A stretch of 64,000 nt of DNA, from the NCBI GenBank assembly GCA_002412495.1, contig DHVE01000101.1, positions 12,527 through 76,526 of the forward strand. The letters run 5' to 3'. The notes beneath the pieces are model-generated. The model saw only the letters and a list, made by a program, of their open reading frames with translations, was not told where the DNA came from and did not search any database. Source of the DNA: Betaproteobacteria bacterium UBA5216. Lineage in GTDB: Bacteria; Pseudomonadota; Gammaproteobacteria; Burkholderiales; SG8-41. The position numbers were made by a program, and so were the translations under genes. Positions 43,441 to 52,218 of the stretch are shown here, one piece after another (the first letter of the stretch is position 1; every line of letters begins with the position of its first letter).

Positions 43441-43842
43441 ATGGACAATCGCATTGTGCACCTCGCGCTCAAGGTCGAGAACCTCGAGGAAACGACCGCG
43501 TTTTATCAGAAGGTATTCGGCTTCTGGGAAGTCGAAACGCGCAAGACGCGGGACCATCTGTCGAGACATCTGACCGATGGCGCGATGGATTTCACGCTGA
43601 TTAAATACGACGACGGCACGCAGTCGGCGGAATCGAAGGCGTCGGGCGAAGGACCGTGCATCCATCACTTCGCCATCGAAGTCGAAGACATCGAGGCTTA
43701 CACCGAGAAAATCAAAACACAGGGCTGCAAGATCATCAGCGATCCCGGCGTGATTCCGGTGAAGTTTCGCGCACCGGGTGGCACCACCGCCGAACTGGTG
43801 CCGATCGGGCGGTATAAGAAGACGCAGCGGCCGGCGGCGTAA
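43441..43842 (+). CDS. VOC (glyoxalase/bleomycin resistance) family protein
   Basis: 133 aa, two beta-alpha-beta-beta-beta modules. Starts RIVHLALKVENLEETTAFYQ with a first metal-type His; IHHFAIEVEDIEAYTEKIK opens the second module, and GTTAELVPIG holds the Glu. It may be a metal-dependent lyase, epimerase or dioxygenase; methylmalonyl-CoA-epimerase-like pattern is possible. 24 nt after the ModA-like gene, in one probable operon with the dehydrogenase. Confidence 0.83.
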   Translation: MDNRIVHLALKVENLEETTAFYQKVFGFWEVETRKTRDHLSRHLTDGAMDFTLIKYDDGTQSAESKASGEGPCIHHFAIEVEDIEAYTEKIKTQGCKIISDPGVIPVKFRAPGGTTAELVPIGRYKKTQRPAA

Positions 43843-43856
43843 GCGTTTTCCTGTGA

Positions 43857-43973
43857 TACCCGCTCACGCGGGTTTTCCCTTACCCCGCGGAAGGTAGGAT
43901 GGGAAAATATTCGCTTACGTGACGCTGTGTTATGGGTTCCCGCCTTCGCGGGAACGACATTGTAGTAGTCCTG
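43857..43973. repeat. REP-like palindromes, two hairpins
   Basis: ACCCGC-TCAC-GCGGGT (43858-43873) and GTTCCCGC-CTTC-GCGGGAAC (43936-43955), the latter the same core as in the repeat near 25.1 kb. Between VOC and MmgE/PrpD genes; it could also weakly end transcription. Confidence 0.7.
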
Positions 43974-44005
43974 GTTTATTTCATTGATAGCAAAGCAGGT
44001 GCCCC

Positions 44006-45373
44006 ATGTCGTCAACATCACCCTCCATCGCCGAGCTCATCGCCGATCAGACGATAGCGCTGGACATCAACGCCATCCCGCCAGCGGTCCGTGCCCGCGT
44101 CGAAGAATTGCTGATCGATGTGGTGGGCCTGTGCGTGGCCGCGCGCAATACTGAGTACGTCAAAGCCGTGATCGCAGGTGTCGATAGCGGCGGGCCGGCA
44201 ACGGCCATCGGGCATAAAACCACCTACGCGCCCGAAACCGCGGCGATGATCAACGGCTGTGCCGCGCACGGCGAGGATTTCGACGATACGTTCGAAGGCG
44301 GCCCGGTGCATTCAAGCGCGGTGATCATGCCGGCGGTGCTCGCGGCGTGCGAGCGCTTTGGCTGCGATGGCACGGCCGCGCTCAAGGGCATGGTGGTGGG
44401 CATTGAAATGTTGTGCCGCCTGTCGATGGTGATTCCCAAGTCGATACATAAAGCGGGCTTTCATCCGACCAGCGTGCTGGGGGCGATGGCGGCGACGCTG
44501 GCGGTCAGCACGGCCATGGGGCTTAACCGCAAACAGACGGTGGATGCGCTCGGCATTGCGGGCAGCATGGCGAGCGGCATTATCGAATATCTTGCCGACG
44601 GTGCGTGGAGCAAACGCCTGCACGCGGGTTGGGCCGCGAAGATCGGCATTCAGGCCGCGCGTTTCGGGCAACAGGGTTTTCTGGGGCCGCGCACGGTGTT
44701 TGAAGGCACGCATGGTTTCTATTATGCGTTTGCGCGTAATGCCGCGGGGGATTACAGCGTGCTGACCGAAGGCTTCGGCACGAAGTGGTACACCGACGTG
44801 ATTACCTTCAAGCCCTATGCCACCGGCACCATGAATCAGCCGTATGTGGATTGCGCGCTGCGGCTGCGCGAGCGTGGCATCAAGGCCGAAGACGTGGTGA
44901 GTATCCTGTGTGAAACCGCCGAAGGGTACGTGCACCGGCTGTGGGATCCGTTGCCGTCGAAGCATCGGCCGGCGAACGATTACGCGGCGAAATTCAGCGC
45001 GCCGTTTAATATCGCCGTGGCGTTTGTCACCGGCGGCGCGGGGCTGGCGGCGTTTACCGAGGAAACCGTGCGCGACGAACGCATACTCGCGCTCTCGTCC
45101 AAGGTGCAATACGTGGTGGATCCGAACAATCCGTATCCCAAGGCGTATACCGGCCACGTGCGCATGACGCTGAAAGACGGCAGCGTGGTAGAGGAGCGTC
45201 AGGGCCACATTCGCGGCGGTGCACAGGAGCCGTTGACGCGCGCCGAGATCGAAAATAAGTTTCGCCTGAATGCAAAGTTTGGCGGCTGGGATGCCGCGCG
45301 GATGTCGGCGTTTTTGTCCGCGGTGCCGCACTTTTTTGAAGGGCGGTTGGATGTGGTCATTTTGCGTGGTTGA
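44006..45373 (+). CDS. MmgE/PrpD family protein (third of three)
   Basis: 455 aa. LIDVVGLCVAARNTEYVKAV, NGCAAHGEDFDDTFEGGPVHSSA, HKAGFHPTSVLGAMAA, GIIEYLADGAWSKRLHAGWA and ITFKPYATGTMNQPYVDCAL are PrpD blocks with more conserved His/Asp residues than the other two copies (GEDFDDTFEGGPVH resembles genuine 2-methylcitrate dehydratases and iminodisuccinate epimerase). It is the copy most likely to be catalytically typical. Followed by two Bug receptors and TctBA. Confidence 0.88.
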   Translation: MSSTSPSIAELIADQTIALDINAIPPAVRARVEELLIDVVGLCVAARNTEYVKAVIAGVDSGGPATAIGHKTTYAPETAAMINGCAAHGEDFDDTFEGGPVHSSAVIMPAVLAACERFGCDGTAALKGMVVGIEMLCRLSMVIPKSIHKAGFHPTSVLGAMAATLAVSTAMGLNRKQTVDALGIAGSMASGIIEYLADGAWSKRLHAGWAAKIGIQAARFGQQGFLGPRTVFEGTHGFYYAFARNAAGDYSVLTEGFGTKWYTDVITFKPYATGTMNQPYVDCALRLRERGIKAEDVVSILCETAEGYVHRLWDPLPSKHRPANDYAAKFSAPFNIAVAFVTGGAGLAAFTEETVRDERILALSSKVQYVVDPNNPYPKAYTGHVRMTLKDGSVVEERQGHIRGGAQEPLTRAEIENKFRLNAKFGGWDAARMSAFLSAVPHFFEGRLDVVILRG

Positions 45374-45463
45374 CGCCGCCAGCACACGGTAAGATACTCA
45401 CCGTCACAGTGTGAACTTGCCGCGCGGGCAGGTTAAAACCAAAACAGGTGCGGAGGAGAAAAC

Positions 45464-46435
45464 ATGATGCAATTTGCAGTGCGGATGGCCGCGGGCGCGG
45501 CGTGCTGCGTGGCCGGCGCGGGCGTGTTCGCACAGGCTTATCCCTCGAAGCCGGTGCGTATCGTGGTGCCGTTCGCGGCGGGCGGGCCGGCCGATATTTA
45601 TGCGCGCTTTCTCGGCCAACGTCTGCAGGAGCCGACCGCACAATCGTTTGTGATCGAGAATCGACCCGGTGCGGGTTCGATCATCGGCACCGATCTTGTG
45701 GCGAAGTCGCCGGCCGACGGTTACACGCTGCTGTTGATGTCGAACACGCACACCATCAACGAGTCGCTGGTTCCGAAAAAGCCGTTTGCGCTGATGCGGG
45801 ATTTTGCGCCCGTGGCGCCGATCAATTATTCGGATCTGCTGCTGGTGGTGCATCCGTCGCTGCCCACCAAATCCGTGAAGGAACTGGTGGCGTTGGCGAA
45901 ATCCAAACCCAAGGGACTGAACTACGCATCGTCGGGTAACGGCACGCCGTACCATCTGGCGGGCGAATATTTCAAATCATTGATCGGCGTGGACATTATT
46001 CACGTGCCACACAAAGGCAGCTCCGAGGCGCGCACCAGTGTGATGAGCGGCCAGGTGGAAATGATGTTCGACGCGATTACCACCATGGCGCCACTGGCCA
46101 AGGCGGGCCGCGTGCGCGCACTCGGAACCACCGGCACCAAGCGTTCCACGGTGACGCCCGATGTCCCCACCGTCGCCGAAGCCGGCGTGCCCGGTTATGA
46201 AGCGACCATCTGGCTCGGCGTGATGGCGCCGGCGAAAACGCCGCGTGCGGTGCTTGAAAAATTGAACAGTGAAATAACCCGGATTACCGGCCGTGCCGAT
46301 GTGCGCAAAACCTGGAACGAGCAGGGCGCGGAACCGCTTTCCATGAATCTGGGCGAGTTCGAGAAATACCTCAATGCCGATATCGCGAAGTGGACGCAAG
46401 TGGTCAAAGTGTCGGGCGCGCGAGCGGATCAGTAA
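45464..46435 (+). CDS. Bug-family solute-binding protein (45.5 kb)
   Basis: 323 aa. Signal peptide MMQFAVRMAAGAACCVAGAGVFAQ, then YPSKPVRIVVPFAAGGPADIYAR, ENRPGAGSIIGTDLVAKSPADGYT and IHVPHKGSSEARTSVMSG (His replaces the usual Tyr of PYKG). GGAGGAG gives a strong ribosome site. With its tandem neighbour it stands closest to TctBA and may be the cognate receptor. Confidence 0.9.
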   Translation: MMQFAVRMAAGAACCVAGAGVFAQAYPSKPVRIVVPFAAGGPADIYARFLGQRLQEPTAQSFVIENRPGAGSIIGTDLVAKSPADGYTLLLMSNTHTINESLVPKKPFALMRDFAPVAPINYSDLLLVVHPSLPTKSVKELVALAKSKPKGLNYASSGNGTPYHLAGEYFKSLIGVDIIHVPHKGSSEARTSVMSGQVEMMFDAITTMAPLAKAGRVRALGTTGTKRSTVTPDVPTVAEAGVPGYEATIWLGVMAPAKTPRAVLEKLNSEITRITGRADVRKTWNEQGAEPLSMNLGEFEKYLNADIAKWTQVVKVSGARADQ

Positions 46436-46451
46436 GTCTATAAATTATTGT

Positions 46452-46469
46452 TTAAAAACAATTGCTTAT
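46452..46469 (+). repeat. Dispersed 18-bp motif at a Bug start codon
   Basis: TTAAAAACA-N4-CTTAT, a perfect match, whose final AT begin the ATG start codon. The flanking ATTGTTTAAAAACAAT is itself nearly palindromic. It occupies most of the 32-bp gap between two Bug genes. Confidence 0.65.
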
Positions 46470-47448
46470 GAATAATTTTCCTCTGAGGTTGTGGCTTGTG
46501 CCCTTGCTGCTGACGAGTACGGGTGTGCTGGCACAAGAGGCGTTTCCGTCCCGCGCGATCACGATGATTGTTCCGTTCCCGCCCGGGGGCGTGGCCGAAA
46601 TCACGGGCCGTCCAACCGCGATGGCGATGGAAAAATTACTCAAGCAACCGATAGCGCTGGTGAATCGTCCCGGCGCGGGCGGCGCGGTGGGCAATGCGGC
46701 GGTCGCGAACGCCAAGCCCGACGGCTACACGCTGCTCATGGCGCTGTCGAGCATTTCGGTGATTCCGGCGGCCGATGAATTGTTTAACCGCAAGCCGGCG
46801 TATTCGATAGATCAATTCGCGCCGGTTGCACTGATTTCGGCGGATCCGACCATACTGGTGTCGCATCCGTCGCTGCCCGTAAAAAATTTGAAGGAACTGG
46901 TGGCGCTGGCGCGCGCCAAGCAGGGACAGATGTCGTATTCCTCATCGGGCATTTACGGCGCGCTGCACATGCCGATGGAAATGTTTCTGCATCACTACAA
47001 ATTGAAGATGCGTCACGTGCCGACCACCGGCGGCGGGCCGGCGTTGACCACCTTGCTTGGCGGTCATGTCGAGCTGACCTCCGGCGGGCCCGCGGCGATC
47101 ACCACGCATGTGAAATCCGGCAAGCTGCGCGCGCACGTGAGCTGGGGGGCGAAGCGTCACGAAAATTATCCAGACGTGCCGACGTTCAAAGAGCAGGGCG
47201 CGGACATTGAGTATTACATCTGGTCGGGCCTGATGGCGCCGCGCGCGACGCCGGAACCGGTGCTGAAAATCCTGCGCGACACCGTGCGCAGGGCAGTCGA
47301 AGACGCGGATTTCAAAAATGCGATGGCGCGCGTGAATTCGCCGGTGAATTACATGGATGCGCCGGAGTTCGCCAAGTATTGGGATGCCGACGCCAAACGC
47401 CTGGCCGCCGTGGTGAAAGTCGTGGGCAAGGTTGAGGATAAAAAATGA
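46468..47448 (+). CDS. Bug-family solute-binding protein, most diverged
   Basis: 326 aa. Signal peptide ends TGVLAQ. AITMIVPFPPGGVAEITGRPTA replaces the usual D-x2-AR with E-I-T-G-R, and VNRPGAGGAVGNAAVANAKPDGYT begins Val-Asn rather than Asp-Asn; RHVPTTGGGPALTTLLGG lacks the PYKG turn. The ligand probably differs from that of its neighbour. The ATG lies at the end of the dispersed motif; a TTG 6 nt earlier is less likely. Next genes are TctB and TctA. Confidence 0.88.
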   Translation: MNNFPLRLWLVPLLLTSTGVLAQEAFPSRAITMIVPFPPGGVAEITGRPTAMAMEKLLKQPIALVNRPGAGGAVGNAAVANAKPDGYTLLMALSSISVIPAADELFNRKPAYSIDQFAPVALISADPTILVSHPSLPVKNLKELVALARAKQGQMSYSSSGIYGALHMPMEMFLHHYKLKMRHVPTTGGGPALTTLLGGHVELTSGGPAAITTHVKSGKLRAHVSWGAKRHENYPDVPTFKEQGADIEYYIWSGLMAPRATPEPVLKILRDTVRRAVEDADFKNAMARVNSPVNYMDAPEFAKYWDADAKRLAAVVKVVGKVEDKK

Positions 47449-47460
47449 TCCGGTGTGCGC

Positions 47461-47540
47461 GCAGGATGGGTGAAACCCGTCACAAACACCGGTGCATTGG
47501 CTTGTGTTGTGATGGTTACGCTGCGCTCCACCCATCCTGC
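47461..47540. repeat. Long palindromic repeat (GGATGGGTG type)
   Basis: Perfect 12-bp arms GCAGGATGGGTG / CACCCATCCTGC enclose a second stem TCACAAACAC / GTGTTGTGA. The right arm, TTACGCTGCGCTCCACCCAT, belongs to a palindromic repeat that I have seen in many proteobacterial genomes. It fills the gap between the last Bug gene and tctB. Confidence 0.75.
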
Positions 47541-47552
47541 GTTTGAATTGTC

Positions 47553-48029
47553 ATGACTGAATCGCCCGCGCCCCCCGCCAAACGGCAACTGCGCAGCGAC
47601 CAGATTTCCGGCTTGATGCTGGCCGCGCTCGCGCTTTACGTGTGGTGGATGAACCGTGCCTATCCCATCGGCACGCTCGCCGAACCCGGGCCCGGGTACG
47701 TGCCATTGCTGCTGGCGATTTTCATGGGGGCGATGGGCTTGCTGGTGGTGCTGGGCGGCGGAAAATCGCAGCCACTGGCGGCAATGGAATGGAGCGAGGC
47801 CAAGCGCGCCGTCGCGCTACTGGTTGCCTGCGGCGTGGCGGCGTACGCGCTGGAGCGTTTGGGGTATCGAATCACCATGGCGGCGCTGCTGATATTTTTT
47901 CTCGGCGTGATGGAACGGCGCAAGCCCATGATGGTGGCCGGGGTGGGTATTGGTTTTTCAGTGGTCACCTATTATTTGTTTGCGACCTTGCTGCGGGTGC
48001 CATTGCCGGTCAGTCCGTGGGGCGTGTAG
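47553..48029 (+). CDS. tctB: Tripartite tricarboxylate transporter small membrane subunit
   Basis: 158 aa inner-membrane protein with four predicted helices (MLAALALYVWWM, PLLLAIFMGAMGLLVVL, AVALLVACGVAAYALERLGY, TMAALLIFFLGVM and a last VVTYYLFATLL). Together with TctA it forms the proton- or sodium-coupled carrier that accepts carboxylate from a Bug receptor. G-P-G-Y-V-P-L in the first loop is the TctB family mark. Only one tctBA pair is found for eight receptors in this window. Confidence 0.88.
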   Translation: MTESPAPPAKRQLRSDQISGLMLAALALYVWWMNRAYPIGTLAEPGPGYVPLLLAIFMGAMGLLVVLGGGKSQPLAAMEWSEAKRAVALLVACGVAAYALERLGYRITMAALLIFFLGVMERRKPMMVAGVGIGFSVVTYYLFATLLRVPLPVSPWGV

Positions 48030-48131
48030 TCAGTGATGCGTGTTGGGTTTTTAGTGCTTTGTTAAATGTCCTCGTAGCGCATCCGCCAAATTCAACTCAA
48101 AACTCAACACTCAGCACCCAACACGCAATCA

Positions 48132-49658
48132 ATGCTCGAAACCTTCAACAGCCTGCTGCTCGGGTTCAGCGTTGCCCTGCAACCGCAGATACTGATGTAT
48201 GCCTTCATCGGCTGCCTCATCGGCACGCTGGTGGGTATGCTGCCCGGCGTGGGGCCGCTCGCGGGTATCAGCATGTTGCTGCCCGCGACATTTGGATTGA
48301 ATCCCATCGTTGCCATCGTGCTGCTGTCGGGCGTGTACTACGGCGCGATGTATGGCGGCTCCACCACCTCGATTTTGATCCGCCTGCCCGGCGAGGCGGC
48401 GTCGGTGATGACGTGCATCGACGGCTATGCCATGACACAACAGGGCCGCGCGGGACCGGCGCTGGCGATCGCCGCGATCGGCTCGTTCGTGGCGGGTACG
48501 CTCGGCGTGCTGGGCCTGATGCTGCTCGCGCCCACGCTGGCAACATTCGCGCTGCGCTTCGGCCCGCCGGAATATACCGCGCTGCTGTTGATGGGCCTTT
48601 TGGTGCTGGCGTACATGACCGGCGGCTCGATACCCAAAACGCTGGCGATGGCGGGCTTTGGCCTGATGCTCGGCATGATCGGCATCGACGCGATGAGCGG
48701 TTACACGCGCTTCAGTTTCGAGGTGATCGAGCTCGCCGATGGCATCGGCATCGTGCCGGTGGCAGTGGGACTTTTTGGCATCTCGGAAATATTGCTTACC
48801 GCGTCACAGCATTCACTGAAGTTGCCGAAAAATCCGTCGTTGCGCGAACTGATGCCGTCGCGCACTGAACTGAAACAATCCATCGGCCCTATCGCGCGCG
48901 GCAGCGCGGTGGGTTTTCTCATCGGCATCATTCCCGGATCGGCGCATATTATCTCGTCGTTTATCTCGTACGGCATCGAGCGGCGCATCTCCAAAACCCC
49001 GGAGCGGTTCGGCAACGGCGCCATCGAAGGCGTGGCGGGGCCGGAGTCGGCGAACAACGCCGCCGCCACCGGCGCGTTTATCCCGATGATGGCGTTGGGT
49101 ATTCCCACCAGCCCGGTGACGGCGGTAATGATCGCGGCGATCATGGTACACGGCATCGCGCCGGGGCCGATGCTGATCGCGCAGCAGCCGGAATTGTTCT
49201 GGGGGTTTGTCGCCAGCATGTATGTCGGCAACGTCGTGCTGCTGATTTTGAACCTGCCAATGGTAGGTTTGTTCGTTAGCCTGCTACGGATTCCGTATGC
49301 GTATTTGTATCCATGCATCCTCGCGTTTTGTATCCTTGGCTGCTACTCGGTGAGCAACTCGGTGGTGGACGTGTGGATCATGCTGGCGATGGGCGGCGTG
49401 GGCTACGTGCTGCGCAAATTCGGTTTTGATCTGGCGCCGGTCGCGCTGGGCTTGGTGCTGGCGCCGATGCTCGAACTCTCGCTGCGCCAGTCGCTGGCCA
49501 TGAGCGCCGGTAGTTACGCAATTTTTATTGAGCGGCCGATTGCGGTGGTGATGCTCGGGCTCGGCGCGCTGATGTTGCTGATCAGCCTGAAGCCGTTGCT
49601 GTTCAAGTCGCAAAAGAAAGACTGGCGCTCAACCGTGGGGTTGGACGAGCCGTCCTGA
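48132..49658 (+). CDS. tctA: Tripartite tricarboxylate transporter large membrane subunit
   Basis: 508 aa, about 11-12 helices. Family blocks: GTLVGMLPGVGPLAGISMLLP, YYGAMYGGSTTSILIRLPGE, the inverted-repeat counterpart IGIIPGSAHIISSFISYGIE, and GNGAIEGVAGPESANNAAATG followed by IPMMALGIPTSPVTAVM. These paired G-x-P-G loops form the transport path. The gap to tctB (102 nt) contains no clear promoter. Confidence 0.93.
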   Translation: MLETFNSLLLGFSVALQPQILMYAFIGCLIGTLVGMLPGVGPLAGISMLLPATFGLNPIVAIVLLSGVYYGAMYGGSTTSILIRLPGEAASVMTCIDGYAMTQQGRAGPALAIAAIGSFVAGTLGVLGLMLLAPTLATFALRFGPPEYTALLLMGLLVLAYMTGGSIPKTLAMAGFGLMLGMIGIDAMSGYTRFSFEVIELADGIGIVPVAVGLFGISEILLTASQHSLKLPKNPSLRELMPSRTELKQSIGPIARGSAVGFLIGIIPGSAHIISSFISYGIERRISKTPERFGNGAIEGVAGPESANNAAATGAFIPMMALGIPTSPVTAVMIAAIMVHGIAPGPMLIAQQPELFWGFVASMYVGNVVLLILNLPMVGLFVSLLRIPYAYLYPCILAFCILGCYSVSNSVVDVWIMLAMGGVGYVLRKFGFDLAPVALGLVLAPMLELSLRQSLAMSAGSYAIFIERPIAVVMLGLGALMLLISLKPLLFKSQKKDWRSTVGLDEPS

Positions 49659-49668
49659 GCGATGTATT

Positions 49669-49686
49669 ATAAGTATATGTTTTTAA
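49669..49686 (-). repeat. Dispersed 18-bp motif between tctA and the MFS gene
   Basis: Plus strand ATAAG-N4-TGTTTTTAA, a perfect match, 20 nt before the MFS start codon and 11 nt after the tctA stop. Confidence 0.65.
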
Positions 49687-49705
49687 TATACTTTTCCAGC
49701 CATTG

Positions 49706-50935
49706 ATGACGGGGGTAAATGGCGATACGGTCGCCCCGTGTGCCGGTAAGCCGCCCACTTTTGTCTACCTCATCGCCGTGCTGCTGCTCGGTCAGGCGCT
49801 GGGCACGATGGCGACATCCATACTGCCGGCGGTCGCGCCGAAGGTGGTTGAAACCTATCGCATCGGTTCTTCGTTGATCGGTTATCAGGTGAGCCTGATT
49901 TCGCTGGCGATGCTGGTCTCGCTGGTTTACGGCGGCAATCTCGCGGTGCGCTGGGGCGGTTGTCGCGTGAGTCAATTGGGGTTGGTGTTGTGTATCGCCG
50001 GTTGCGTCGTGGCGATGCTGCCGCATCCAGGCTTCATGTTGCTGTCGGCGATTCCGATGGGGCTGGGCTACGGCCTGGTGTCGCCCGCCACTTCGCAGGT
50101 GCTGATGCGTTTTACGCCACCGGCGCGGCGCAATCTGATTTTTTCGGTGAAGCAGACCGGTGTGCCGTTGGGCGGTGTGGCAGCGGGCGGCCTTGCGCCG
50201 GCGATCGCGGTGTGGGTGGGGTGGCAATGGGCGCTGGCGGTGAACGCGGTGGCGCTGGCAATTTTATTGCTGCTGATGGAGCGAGGCCGCGCGCATTGGG
50301 ACAATGATCGTGATCCGCGCGCCCAGTGGATTACCGATCCCTATGGCGGTTTGGCGACGGTGTGGCGCAATCGCGCGCTGCGTTATTTCGGCATGGCGGG
50401 CGCGGCGTATGTGGTGATGCAACTCGCGCTGTTGACGTTTACCGTGATCTTTTTTGTCGAAGAGATGAAGCTCGGATTGGTGCAGGCCGGGTTTATCTTG
50501 ATGGCGTCGCAGGCAGGCGGCATCGCGGGCCGCTTGTTCTGGGGTTGGATCGCCGATGTATTGCGCGATTGCTTCAAGGCGCTGACGCTGCTAGGTACGG
50601 TGATGGCGGTAACAACGCTGCTGTGCGCCGCGATCACGCCCGCGTGGCCGGTGGCGGCCTCGTGCGTTTTATTTTTTGTGCTCGGCACCACGGCGAGCGG
50701 CTGGAACGGCGCGTTTCTTGCGGAGGTGGCGCGGCTCGTGCCTCCGCAATCGGTAAGCGCGGCCACCGGCGGCTCGCTGTTTCTGGTGAACATCGGCAAG
50801 TTTCTCGGGCCGATAGTGTTCACGCTGGCGTATCAATTGACGGGCAACTACAGCAACACCTTCGCGCTGATGGCGATTCCGTCGGCGGCAGGGCTCGTTT
50901 TCGTATTGCTGGCAAGAAAACGCGGTGCGGCGTAA
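49706..50935 (+). CDS. MFS transporter
   Basis: 409 aa, 12 helices. The inter-helix motif reads YGGNLAVRWGGCRVSQLG (helix 2-3 loop) and RLFWGWIADVLRDCFKAL repeats it between helices 8 and 9. FSVKQTGVPLGGVAAGGLAP resembles cyanate/organic-acid type MFS carriers. An in-frame TTG just before the ATG is an alternative start; no Shine-Dalgarno is seen, but the dispersed motif sits where one would be. Substrate unknown; possibly an exporter or importer for the same carboxylates. Confidence 0.87.
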   Translation: MTGVNGDTVAPCAGKPPTFVYLIAVLLLGQALGTMATSILPAVAPKVVETYRIGSSLIGYQVSLISLAMLVSLVYGGNLAVRWGGCRVSQLGLVLCIAGCVVAMLPHPGFMLLSAIPMGLGYGLVSPATSQVLMRFTPPARRNLIFSVKQTGVPLGGVAAGGLAPAIAVWVGWQWALAVNAVALAILLLLMERGRAHWDNDRDPRAQWITDPYGGLATVWRNRALRYFGMAGAAYVVMQLALLTFTVIFFVEEMKLGLVQAGFILMASQAGGIAGRLFWGWIADVLRDCFKALTLLGTVMAVTTLLCAAITPAWPVAASCVLFFVLGTTASGWNGAFLAEVARLVPPQSVSAATGGSLFLVNIGKFLGPIVFTLAYQLTGNYSNTFALMAIPSAAGLVFVLLARKRGAA

Positions 50936-50956
50936 TTCGCGCCGGTCGGTGTGCGG

Positions 50957-51715
50957 CTACCGGATCAGCTGCGGCGCGTCGCGTTTGGCGGGCGTGGGGA
51001 CGGTGCCGGCGGGCGTGACCGTAGCGCGATACCGTTCGTAGTAACTGATGACCGCCGGCACATACGCCTTGGTTTCAGCGTACGGCGGAATTTTCATGCC
51101 CGCCTGCTGCACCGCGCCTTCACCGGCATTGTAGGCGGCCAGCACCAAATCGAGTTTGTTCGGGAACAGGGTAAGCAGGAAACGCAAGTAACGCGCGCCG
51201 CCTTGCAGGTTTTCGAGGGGGTCCCAGATATTGCGCACGCCGTATTTTTGCGCGGTACCGGGCATCAGCTGCATCAGGCCGATGGCGCCCGCAGGGGATT
51301 TTGCCTGCGGGTTGTAGCCGGATTCGACAGTGATAATCGCGTGCATCAGCGACGCATCGAGGCCATTTTCCATGGCGACCTGCGCGATCAGCGGGGCAAA
51401 TTGCGCGCGCAAGGCCGCGCTCGGTAAATTTCCGGTGTTCAGGGGAGCTATTTTTTCCAGCGAGGAATAATCGAATTCCTCTGGCTTGGGGCGCGGCGCT
51501 TCTTTCTTGAACAGGAAATAGCGCTCGTTGACCTGATGATCGCTCAGGTGAGACACGCCTTGATCGTCCACGTAGCCCCAAATATCGGCCGCGCAGGGGG
51601 CGACGGTCAGTGCCAGCGTTGCCCATGTCACCAGCTTAGCGCACGCCAAGGGGGCATTCCGCTGCGCAATTGAATTGAGTGCACGGCCGGCAGACAAAAA
51701 CAAGGTGCTGGGCAT
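50957..51715 (-). CDS. Lytic transglycosylase (SLT domain)
   Basis: 252 aa. Signal-anchor or signal peptide ending near APCAA-D, a short DUF4124-like segment (IWGYVDDQGVSHLSDHQ), then the goose-lysozyme-like SLT domain: catalytic Glu in ITVESGYNPQAKSPAGAIGL, MQLMPGTAQKYGV, NLQGGARYLRFLL and LVLAAYNAGEGAV. Cuts the glycan strands of peptidoglycan to 1,6-anhydro products in the periplasm. Convergent with the MFS gene, divergent from the next. Confidence 0.91.
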   Translation of the reverse strand: MPSTLFLSAGRALNSIAQRNAPLACAKLVTWATLALTVAPCAADIWGYVDDQGVSHLSDHQVNERYFLFKKEAPRPKPEEFDYSSLEKIAPLNTGNLPSAALRAQFAPLIAQVAMENGLDASLMHAIITVESGYNPQAKSPAGAIGLMQLMPGTAQKYGVRNIWDPLENLQGGARYLRFLLTLFPNKLDLVLAAYNAGEGAVQQAGMKIPPYAETKAYVPAVISYYERYRATVTPAGTVPTPAKRDAPQLIR

Positions 51716-51798
51716 CCAGGCTCCGGTGTTGAAAACAACAAAAATTCATTTTACCGCAACAGACAGGGACTGCGAGTAAGGTAATATTGCACACTGCG

Positions 51799-52191
51799 AT
51801 GAACAAGTTTTCCCGATTAATTCCGATATTTGGTAATGTTCGGTGCGCGTTTACTGCCCGAGGTGGGGTTTGTTTGTTTTTGCGCCGCACCATAATTACG
51901 GGATGGCTGTGTGTTATCGGCGCCAGTGCGCACGCGGCGCTGGAGTGCGAGCAGGTCGTAGCGGTTGCCGAAGCCACGATCAAACTGCGGGATGGCGGCG
52001 CCAGTTTGAATGCCGTGTTGCGCGAAGTCGAGAGCAATGAATTGCGGCAGAATCTGGATGCCAAGGAAATCAATCTGTTGCGGCAGATCGTGCGTGTGAG
52101 TTTTACCAGCGAATCGTCGGTCTACGAAATCGCCGAGGCTTGCAAGTCCGGCGAGTTGGGACTGCCCAAGCCTAAACCGGCGGCGCGCTAG
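51799..52191 (+). CDS. Small exported protein of unknown function
   Basis: 130 aa. A long N-terminal region with two basic patches leads to a hydrophobic segment (IITGWLCVIGASAHA) and a probable cleavage site before ALECEQ. The mature part is about 80 residues, helical, with one pair of Cys (ECEQ and EACKSGE) that could form a disulfide. I do not recognise a family. The start codon may be later, since the signal core begins at about residue 30. 27 nt before the first exported methyltransferase-like gene. Confidence 0.6.
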   Translation: MNKFSRLIPIFGNVRCAFTARGGVCLFLRRTIITGWLCVIGASAHAALECEQVVAVAEATIKLRDGGASLNAVLREVESNELRQNLDAKEINLLRQIVRVSFTSESSVYEIAEACKSGELGLPKPKPAAR

Positions 52192-52218
52192 AAATAAAAT
52201 TTATTCGGGAGCAAGACG

